The notes under the pieces were generated by a model. The model ran no database searches, was not told the DNA's origin, and saw only the letters and a program-made list of their open reading frames with translations. The position numbers were made by a program, and so were the translations under genes. Source: Acidobacteriaceae bacterium (GTDB taxonomy: Bacteria; Acidobacteriota; Terriglobia; Terriglobales; Acidobacteriaceae). Taken from it: DNA of 5,502 bases. The DNA lies in NCBI GenBank assembly GCA_030042915.1, contig JASHYS010000433.1, positions 1 to 5,502 of the forward strand, read 5' to 3'. Of this stretch, positions 1-5,502 are shown piece by piece (position 1 is the first letter of the stretch; each line of letters opens with the position of its first letter).

Positions 1-769
1 CCAGGAGTTTGCCGAATACCGTGCCTACACGCCGGGAGACGATCTGCGCCACGTGGACTGGAACCTGTTCGCGCGCACCGAACGCTGTTATCTCAAGCGC
101 TATCGCGGCGAGACGAACACCCAGCTCACCATTCTGCTCGATGCCAGCAATTCCATGCAGTACACCTCCGGGCCGCTCTCGAAGATGGACTACGCGCGCT
201 TTATCGCCGCTTCACTCTTCTATCTCTCCATTCGCAGCCAGCGCGACGCGGCGGGCTTAATCGTTTTTGACGATGAAGTGCGCGACTATATCCGCCCCTC
301 CACGCGGCCGGGGCAGCTAGCGCGGCTCTTTGCGGGTCTGGAACGCGCCGAACCGCGGGCGCGCACGAATTTTGCCAAGCCGCTACAGCACTTCCAGAAT
401 TTCCTGCACCGGCGCGGCATGGCCATCGTCATCTCCGACTTTTACGAAAGCCCTGACGCCATCGTGCCTACCATTGCACCGCTGCGTTATCACGGCAACG
501 AGGTCGTGCTTTTCCACATCCTCGATCCGCAGGAGATACGGCCGTCGCTGAAGGGATCGTCAACGCTGATCGATCTGGAAACCGATCAGAAAATCGAAGT
601 TGTTCCCGATTATGTAAAGACAACCTATCGCGCCAGAGTGGACGCGCACATTGAAGAGCTGCGCTCGCGTACGCTGGCCGCGGGTATGGATTATCAACTG
701 CTCGTAACCAATCAACCGCTCGATATGGCGCTGCGCGAATATCTCACACTGCGCCAGGCAGGCAACTGA
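1..769 (+). CDS. DUF58 domain protein with VWA-like fold, 5'-truncated by window edge
   Basis: The frame is open from base 2 to the TGA at 767-769, giving 255 visible residues; the true start lies outside the window. The first visible residues carry the DUF58 signature (RAYTPGDDLR followed by HVDWN, bases about 17-61). A GTG at 53 is the Val of this signature, so it is not a start. A VWA-like domain follows with a DxSxS metal-binding motif (DASNS, 140-154), a Thr in RTNF (365-367) and an Asp in VISDF (437-439), so the MIDAS set looks complete. The later LDPQE (about 520-534) matches the DP-E element common in DUF58 proteins. Relatives are usually about 290-310 residues, so about 40-50 N-terminal residues are missing. 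No membrane segment is visible, suggesting a cytoplasmic protein. DUF58 proteins typically follow a moxR ATPase gene and are thought to work with it; the substrate is unknown. The next gene overlaps by one base. Confidence 0.93.
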   Translation, partial: QEFAEYRAYTPGDDLRHVDWNLFARTERCYLKRYRGETNTQLTILLDASNSMQYTSGPLSKMDYARFIAASLFYLSIRSQRDAAGLIVFDDEVRDYIRPSTRPGQLARLFAGLERAEPRARTNFAKPLQHFQNFLHRRGMAIVISDFYESPDAIVPTIAPLRYHGNEVVLFHILDPQEIRPSLKGSSTLIDLETDQKIEVVPDYVKTTYRARVDAHIEELRSRTLAAGMDYQLLVTNQPLDMALREYLTLRQAGN

Positions 770-771
770 TG
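756..771 (+). promoter_or_regulatory. Ribosome binding site and TGATG coupling junction
   Basis: AGGCAGG at 756-762 lies six bases before ATG 769-771, inside the last codons of the DUF58 gene. The stop TGA (767-769) and the start share base 769. A terminating ribosome can restart here, so translation of the BatA-like gene is probably coupled to that of the DUF58 gene. The match to a Shine-Dalgarno sequence is moderate, and the overlap is the stronger evidence for the start. Confidence 0.6.
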
Positions 772-2826
772 GGCCTTCTGAATCCATGGTTTCTCGGCGG
801 TTTGGCAGCGCTCGGCGTGCCCGTCTTCGTGCATCTGCTGCGCAGGCATGTCACGCCGCCGCGGCCGGTCAGCTCACTCATGTTTTTCGAGCGTGGCACG
901 CAGAGCTCGACCCGTCATCGCCAGCTGCGCTACCTTTTGCTCTTTTCCTTGCGCACCGCATTGGTTCTGCTCGTGGTGCTGGCATTTGCCAATCCATTTC
1001 TGCGCCGCGCCAATGCCGATGCCAACGCTCGGCTTCTGTTTATCGTTGTCGACAATTCTTTCAGCATGCGCGTCGGCACGCGTTTTGTTGATGCCAAACA
1101 ACAGGCCCTTTCGGCGCTGGCCGCAAGGCCTCACGGCCAAAGGGCGCAGATCATGGCTCTCGGCGGACAGCTCGAGGTTCTCACGCAGCCCATCGCCGAC
1201 GACGAGCAGCTCCGCGCCGCGCTTGCCGGCATCGAGCCGGGCGACGGCCGTGCAAATTTCGGGGAGCTCGGCCGATATATGCGCACCATGAGTGAATCGG
1301 CGCCGTCGCCTATCGACCTCGAACTGTTCAGCGACATGCAGCGCACCGCAATGCCTTCCAACTTCGCTGATATGGTAATGCCCGCGAACGTCAAGCTCGT
1401 ACTCCATCCTGTCACGCACGGGAATGCTCCGCCGAATTGGACTGTCGAGAGCGTGAATGCGCCTGCTGAGCTGTCCGATCCGAAGGATCCAAAGCGCTCT
1501 CGCGTTGAAGCGGTTGTCGCGGGCTTTGGAACTCGGCCGGCGGCAAAAAGCGTCTCGCTACTGGTGAACGGCAAAGTGATTGCATCGCGAAAGGTCGACG
1601 TCCCGGCTAACGGCCGCGCCACCGTCGAATTCGCTCCGCTCGAAGTGGCCTACGGATTCAACCGCTGCCAGGTGCGCATCGATAGCGGAAATGGGAGCGG
1701 CGACGCATTTCCGCAAGACGACGTTAGTGTTTTTTCCGTTCTGCGCTCTGACCCACAGCGCGTTCTCTTCGTTCATGCGGCCAACGACCGGCGCTCTGGG
1801 CTCTACTTCGGGGCTGCACTCGACGCTGCCACTCACGGCGCGTACCTCTTGCAATCGGTGGCCGCAGAGCAGTCGACCGATTTAGATCCGTCGCGATTTG
1901 CGTTCGTCGTGCTGTCCGACACTACTTCTTTGCCCTCGATCTTCGAGCATGCGGTGGCGGCGTATGCGGCCAAGGGCGGAAGCGTACTCATCGCGATGGG
2001 CACGTCTGCAGCGCATCGCGAACGGATTCCTCTCTGGGGCGGCGAGGCCCACGAAGTCCACGATTACGCGCGCACGGGCGGTTCGGCCACGGCAGGATCG
2101 GTTGATTTTGGCTATCCGGCCTTCGAACAAGCCGAGCCCGGGCGCGACAATGGCGGCTGGGCCGAAGTCAAGTTCTTCTACGCTGCGGTCGTCGATCCGG
2201 CGCAGGCGCGTGTCGTTGCGCGGCTTACTGACGGCACGCCTCTGCTTCTTGAAAAACAGCTTGGCGAAGGACGCATCGTTTTGCTCACGTCGGGTTTCGA
2301 TAATCTGACCAATGATCTGCCTCTACATCCCGTTTTTGTCGCGTTTGTTGACCACATGGCGCGCTATCTTTCGGGCAGCGAGCAGTTGAGCGGAGCGAGA
2401 GTTGTGGATTCGTTCGTGCCATTGCGCGCGACGCCTGTATCCTCTGAAGCCGGCGGCAGCGTGGAAGTGATCGATCCCCAAGGCCACCGTCCGCTCTCTT
2501 TAAGTGAAGCACGGACCGCACGGTCGCTGCGCCTAGAGCGCGCCGGCTTCTATCAGATCCACCTTGCCAACGGGCGTGACGCCGTGATTGGTGTCAATCC
2601 CGACCGGCGCGAGTCTGATCTTCAGTCCATGTCGCCGGATCTGCTTGACTTGTGGAGCGGAAGTTCGTCCGGTGCGACGTCACCAACGGCGAGCGACGCT
2701 GCGGATCAGGCGAAATATCGCGACGTAAGTTTCTGGTGGTGGGTTATGCTCGTAGCATTGGTCGCCGCTATGGCTGAGACAGCGCTAGCCAGCGGGTATA
2801 TGGGCACGCAGCGAGAGAAAGCATGA
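769..2826 (+). CDS. BatA-like membrane protein with VWA and amidotransferase-like domains
   Basis: Complete 685-residue protein. The start ATG shares one base with the preceding stop, and the first residues (MGLLNPWFLGGLAALGVPV) are typical of the BatA N-terminal domain, which supports this start. Membrane helices are at about residues 6-24 and 56-77, with a basic loop between them (RRHVTPPRP, RHRQLR) that should be cytoplasmic, and at about 654-675. This places residues 78-653 in the periplasm and the short tail QREKA inside. The VWA domain starts near 88 with DxSxS at 95-99 (DNSFS) and has an SD pair at 188-189, but no clear MIDAS Thr (RANF at 161-164). Residues about 220-325 look like an Ig-like beta sandwich. 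Residues about 330-540 resemble a class I glutamine-amidotransferase fold (VVLSDTTSL, AAKGGSVLIAMG, GRIVLLTSG then LPLHPVF). The only cysteine is C300, outside that fold, so this part is probably not an enzyme. Inferred role: membrane partner of a MoxR/DUF58 system. Precise function unknown. Confidence 0.93.
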   Translation: MGLLNPWFLGGLAALGVPVFVHLLRRHVTPPRPVSSLMFFERGTQSSTRHRQLRYLLLFSLRTALVLLVVLAFANPFLRRANADANARLLFIVVDNSFSMRVGTRFVDAKQQALSALAARPHGQRAQIMALGGQLEVLTQPIADDEQLRAALAGIEPGDGRANFGELGRYMRTMSESAPSPIDLELFSDMQRTAMPSNFADMVMPANVKLVLHPVTHGNAPPNWTVESVNAPAELSDPKDPKRSRVEAVVAGFGTRPAAKSVSLLVNGKVIASRKVDVPANGRATVEFAPLEVAYGFNRCQVRIDSGNGSGDAFPQDDVSVFSVLRSDPQRVLFVHAANDRRSGLYFGAALDAATHGAYLLQSVAAEQSTDLDPSRFAFVVLSDTTSLPSIFEHAVAAYAAKGGSVLIAMGTSAAHRERIPLWGGEAHEVHDYARTGGSATAGSVDFGYPAFEQAEPGRDNGGWAEVKFFYAAVVDPAQARVVARLTDGTPLLLEKQLGEGRIVLLTSGFDNLTNDLPLHPVFVAFVDHMARYLSGSEQLSGARVVDSFVPLRATPVSSEAGGSVEVIDPQGHRPLSLSEARTARSLRLERAGFYQIHLANGRDAVIGVNPDRRESDLQSMSPDLLDLWSGSSSGATSPTASDAADQAKYRDVSFWWWVMLVALVAAMAETALASGYMGTQREKA
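2813..2826 (+). promoter_or_regulatory. Ribosome binding site and ATGA coupling junction
   Basis: GAGAG at 2813-2817 lies five bases before ATG 2823-2825, which overlaps the TGA stop (2824-2826) of the BatA-like gene as ATGA. This four-base overlap is a classic translational coupling arrangement. It fixes the start of the third gene, because the protein then begins with a short polar, basic segment directly before its first membrane helix. Confidence 0.6.
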
Positions 2827-5502
2827 GCAATTCAAGCGACCTCAACTCTTATATTTCGCGACTGCGCCAGCGGCTGCGGCTGGGCGCGTGGTTGCGCGGG
2901 GCCGCTGTCTTCACTGGAACAGCGCTTACCGTCACACTGACCCTGGTGCTGGTTCTCAACCGTCTTGCGTTTCCCGCGCATGGCGTCACGGTGGCGCGGC
3001 TGCTGATCCTTGTCGCGCTCGCCGCTGCTGCCATGTTCGGCCTTGCGGTTCCCTTGCAACGCATGACCCGCGCCCGCGCCGTGCGCCAGGCAGAAACAGC
3101 AAATCCCGATCTCGAACAGCGGCTGACGACTTTTCAGGAAACAGCCGAAAAAGGCAGCGGTCCGTTTCTCGAATTGCTTGCTGCCGATACGCTGCGCCAC
3201 GCACAGGAAACTGAGCCATCCTCGCTGGTTCCCGACAACCGCCTCTTCGCGCTCGGTGGCGTTGGACTCGCCTGCCTGTGTGTACTTGCATGGATGATCG
3301 CCGCAGGTCCCGGGTACATCGGATACGGCGCTTCGCTCATCTGGACCGGACCGAAGAAGAACGCTGGGCCGTTCTACACCATCACCGTGACTCCTGGCGA
3401 TATCACGGTCCGGCGCAACAGCGACCAACTCGTCACCGCGCATGTAACAGGCATGAAGCCCGACAAGGCGCAACTCTTCGCGCATTTCCAGAGTGCCCAG
3501 GGATGGGAGCCTGTAACCATGCAGGCTGCACCCGACTCTGCCGGCGGAGCAATTTACCAATTCGTCCTCGCCGGCCTGCCCGAAAATGTGGAGTATTACG
3601 TCGCGGCGGGGCCGCTGGTTTCTCCTCATTACAAGGTTCGCGTCGTCGACCTCCCTTCAGTTAAAGAGATTCGCGTGACGTACGACTATCCGCAGTGGAC
3701 GGGAATGAAGCCCGTGAAAGAGGAACATTCCGGCGACTTGCGCGCTATTGAGGGGACCGATGCGCAAATCGAAGTGGAGATGGATCGGCCTTTGCAAGAT
3801 GGGCAACTCGTCCTCGACGGCGGGCCAACGATTCATCTCGCCGGCGGCGCGGGCAATACCTACGGGGGCACGATTCGCATGGAGAAAGACGGCGCGTACC
3901 ACGTGGCTGCCATCGACGAAGGTCAGCCTGTGCGCCTTTCGGAGGATTACTTCATCGCCACCGACAAAGCTATGCCGCCGCAGATTGCAATCGACCGTCC
4001 TGCCGGCGACTATCGAGCCAGCCCCATCGAGGAAGTCACGGTGGGCGTAAAAGCAGCCGACGAATTCGGACTCAAGGATTTACACCTGCACTATTCCGTC
4101 AACGGCGGCCCCGATCGCGACCTGAGCCTGCTCAAGACGCCCGGCGCAAAAAGCGCTGACGGCACGCACTTGCTGCCTCTTGAGGATTTCAAGCTGGTTC
4201 CGGGCGATGTCATCAGCGTCTACGCCACTGCACGCGACGGCAACAGCGAAGCGCGCACCGACATCGAATTTATTCAGGTCGATCCGTTCGAGCGCGAGTT
4301 TTCGCAGTCGCAACAGAGTGGCGGGGGTGGTGGTGGAGGCGGCAGCGGGGAGAATCAAACGGAAATCTCCAAGCGCGAGAAGGAACTGATCGCCGCCACA
4401 TGGAAGCAGCAAAACGACAAAACTGCAACGCCGAAGGATGCAACCGCGCAGGGACAGTTCCTTTCCGATGCGCAACAAAAGCTGCGCGACCAAGTGAACG
4501 CGCTTTCGGTGCGGATTCAGAGCCGCGACATCTCCGAAGCCAATGAGGAGTTCACCGATTTCGACAAGGATATGCAAGCTGCGGCCGAGGCCATGGCGCC
4601 TGCTGCGGATAAGCTGCATGCCACACAGTGGAAAGACGCGCTGCCATTGGAGCAAAAGGCACTGCAGGCGCTGTTGCGAGCCGAGGCGACCTTCAGGCAA
4701 ATTGAGGTGGCTTTCGGCCAACGCGGAGGGGGTGGAGGCGGCAGCGGCGATAATGCCGGACGCGACCTGGCTAGCCTTTTTGATCTGGAGCTCGACACCG
4801 AGAAGAATCAGTACGAAACGGCGCAAAACGCATCGCCAGCCGAACAGCATGAGAAGGACGTGGAAGACGCCCTGGAGAAGCTCGATGCGCTGGCCAAGCG
4901 TCAGGAGGACCTCGCCAACCAGCAGCACGATCCGCAGCAGAGCTTTCAGGAACGCTGGCAGCAGGAAATGCTGCGGCGCGAAGCGGAGCAATTGCAGCGG
5001 CAAATGGAACAGATGGCACGGAATGGCGAGCAAGGGCAGCAAGGCCAGCAGAGTTCGTCCGATTCCAACTCGCAGTCGTCGCCGTCGAACGCGCAGCAAA
5101 ATTCTTCGTCGCAGGGCAGTTCCCCCAGCCAGGGCGGTTCGCAAAGCAGGCAGGCCGATGCGCAGTCTTCGAATGCGGCTTCAGGCCAGAACAGCGACGA
5201 GCGCGTCCAGCAAGCGCTCAGCCGCTTGCAACAGGCTACCGATATGATGCGGCGTAACGGCGCAGCACAGCAGAATTCCGATTCTGCGCGCCAGGCTGCG
5301 GATCGCTTGCATGACGCGGCAAGCCTGCTGGCTGGCACGCAACAACAGCTTGCCTCGGGCAAGGTGGGCTCGCTGGCGCGCGAGGCCGAGCGGCTCACGC
5401 AGGAAGAGCACGACCAGGCCGAGCGCATTGATAAGCTCGCCAACCAGGAGAATGATTCATCCTCTGCCGCGTCAAGTTCCGGCGATGCAAAATCTGCCGG
5501 CT
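2823..5502 (+). CDS. DUF4175-like membrane protein with Gln-rich helical C-terminal region, 3'-truncated
   Basis: The frame is open from ATG 2823 to the right edge, 893 codons with no stop. The ATG overlaps the preceding stop (ATGA), with GAGAG just upstream. Membrane helices are at about residues 24-46, 59-78 and 141-161. Basic residues precede the first (RLRQRLR) and follow the second (QRMTRARAVRQ), so the N-terminus and the loop at 79-140 should be cytoplasmic and everything after 161 periplasmic. That loop contains RAVRQAETANPDLEQRL, resembling the Arg/Glu-NP-L element between helices 2 and 3 of DUF4175-type proteins. Residues about 183-485 are beta-rich, probably two or three Ig-like domains. 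Then come poly-Gly 500-507, a helical module 512-634, poly-Gly 635-640, a charged Gln-rich coiled-coil candidate 676-735, a Ser/Gln low-complexity stretch 736-790 and further helices 793-873. Family assignment is by architecture and context; similar large proteins follow BatA-like genes in Acidobacteriota. Function unknown; probably a periplasmic scaffold or effector of the operon. Confidence 0.88.
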   Translation, partial: MSNSSDLNSYISRLRQRLRLGAWLRGAAVFTGTALTVTLTLVLVLNRLAFPAHGVTVARLLILVALAAAAMFGLAVPLQRMTRARAVRQAETANPDLEQRLTTFQETAEKGSGPFLELLAADTLRHAQETEPSSLVPDNRLFALGGVGLACLCVLAWMIAAGPGYIGYGASLIWTGPKKNAGPFYTITVTPGDITVRRNSDQLVTAHVTGMKPDKAQLFAHFQSAQGWEPVTMQAAPDSAGGAIYQFVLAGLPENVEYYVAAGPLVSPHYKVRVVDLPSVKEIRVTYDYPQWTGMKPVKEEHSGDLRAIEGTDAQIEVEMDRPLQDGQLVLDGGPTIHLAGGAGNTYGGTIRMEKDGAYHVAAIDEGQPVRLSEDYFIATDKAMPPQIAIDRPAGDYRASPIEEVTVGVKAADEFGLKDLHLHYSVNGGPDRDLSLLKTPGAKSADGTHLLPLEDFKLVPGDVISVYATARDGNSEARTDIEFIQVDPFEREFSQSQQSGGGGGGGGSGENQTEISKREKELIAATWKQQNDKTATPKDATAQGQFLSDAQQKLRDQVNALSVRIQSRDISEANEEFTDFDKDMQAAAEAMAPAADKLHATQWKDALPLEQKALQALLRAEATFRQIEVAFGQRGGGGGGSGDNAGRDLASLFDLELDTEKNQYETAQNASPAEQHEKDVEDALEKLDALAKRQEDLANQQHDPQQSFQERWQQEMLRREAEQLQRQMEQMARNGEQGQQGQQSSSDSNSQSSPSNAQQNSSSQGSSPSQGGSQSRQADAQSSNAASGQNSDERVQQALSRLQQATDMMRRNGAAQQNSDSARQAADRLHDAASLLAGTQQQLASGKVGSLAREAERLTQEEHDQAERIDKLANQENDSSSAASSSGDAKSAG
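4320..4349 (+). repeat. Poly-glycine linker, first copy, in the DUF4175-like gene
   Basis: Eight consecutive Gly codons (residues 500-507) followed by Ser and Gly, using GGC, GGG, GGT and GGA. The tract separates the beta-rich periplasmic part (ending near DPFEREFSQSQQS) from a helical module that begins near ISKREKELIAATWK. It is probably a flexible hinge. The 17 bases at 4332-4348 recur exactly and in the same reading phase at 4731-4747. Confidence 0.8.
4725..4748 (+). repeat. Poly-glycine linker, second copy, in the DUF4175-like gene
   Basis: Six consecutive Gly codons (residues 635-640) followed by Ser-Gly. The 17 bases at 4731-4747 are identical to 4332-4348 and lie in the same reading frame, 399 bases (133 codons) downstream. 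The tract closes the helical module at residues 512-634 and precedes the segment DNAGRDLASLFDLELDTE. It is probably a second hinge. Identical codon choice suggests copying or slippage, but the tract is short and chance cannot be excluded. Confidence 0.8.
5028..5192 (+). other. Ser/Gln-rich low-complexity segment within the DUF4175-like gene
   Basis: Residues about 736-790 are almost entirely Ser, Gln, Asn, Gly and Ala (for example GEQGQQGQQSSSDSNSQSSP). They use mixed codons (CAG/CAA, TCG/TCC/TCT/AGC), so this is not a simple DNA microsatellite. The segment is expected to be disordered and links the Gln-rich coiled-coil candidate (676-735) to the next helical stretch (793-873). A second Ser-rich stretch begins at about residue 878 and runs to the window edge. 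Confidence 0.75.

Noticed and set aside
53..55. GTG as the start of the first gene
   Set aside because: The codon is the Val within the conserved HVDWN part of the DUF58 signature, and the same frame stays open with family sequence to the left edge.
1118..1142. Small GGCC-rich inverted repeats resembling a hairpin or terminator
   Set aside because: They lie inside the VWA coding region, are short and have no T-run; they are a chance product of GC-rich Ala/Gly/Arg codons.
874..1622. Overlapping antisense frames of 181 and 163 codons opposite the BatA-like gene
   Set aside because: Both sit opposite the VWA region, whose sense translation is clearly a known family. They have no motif and no convincing start context.
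2832..3629. Antisense open frame of 265 codons
   Set aside because: It is a shadow of the membrane and first beta-rich part of the third gene. The sense frame has clear membrane helices and domain features, whereas the antisense product looks unstructured and Arg/Gly-rich.
4080..5144. Antisense open frame of 354 codons, Leu/Arg-rich
   Set aside because: It lies entirely opposite the DUF4175-like gene. Its Leu-rich composition is the reverse complement of the CAG/GAG-rich coding strand, and it has no recognisable domain.

Overview
The window (5502 bases, GC-rich, no intergenic space) is a slice of one plus-strand operon of the MoxR/DUF58/BatA envelope type. It holds three genes: the C-terminal part of a DUF58 protein (cut by the left edge), a complete BatA-like membrane protein with a von Willebrand factor A (VWA) domain, and the first 893 codons of a large membrane protein resembling DUF4175 (cut by the right edge). 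The gene order, the BatA protein with an internal glutamine-amidotransferase-like segment, and the DUF4175-like partner are what I would expect from an Acidobacteriota (Terriglobia-like) genome. Planctomycetes and other Gram-negative phyla carry similar operons, so this placement rests on family resemblance only.

Layout: 1-769 is the DUF58 protein. Its conserved PGDDLR..DWN signature lies at the very left edge, followed by a VWA-like fold with an apparently complete metal-binding (MIDAS) set. 769-2826 is the BatA-like protein: two N-terminal membrane helices, a VWA domain, an Ig-like beta region, an amidotransferase-like segment without a catalytic cysteine, and a C-terminal membrane helix. 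2823-5502 is the DUF4175-like protein: three N-terminal membrane helices, beta-rich periplasmic domains, then a long helical, Gln-rich region interrupted by two poly-glycine linkers. It has no stop codon in the window, so a search for closed reading frames would miss it, although it covers almost half of the window.

The stop and start codons of adjacent genes overlap (TGATG and ATGA), so the three proteins are probably translationally coupled and made in fixed proportion. By analogy with other MoxR/DUF58/BatA loci, a MoxR AAA+ ATPase gene probably lies just upstream, with the ATPase and DUF58 protein on the cytoplasmic side and the two membrane proteins presenting large periplasmic domains. 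Such systems are thought to act as chaperone-like or cofactor-insertion machines or in envelope stress tolerance, but their exact role is not settled and nothing here settles it.

I see no RNA gene, mobile element, CRISPR array, promoter or terminator. The region looks like ordinary chromosomal operon sequence. Its least ordinary part is the modular, low-complexity C-terminal half of the third gene.
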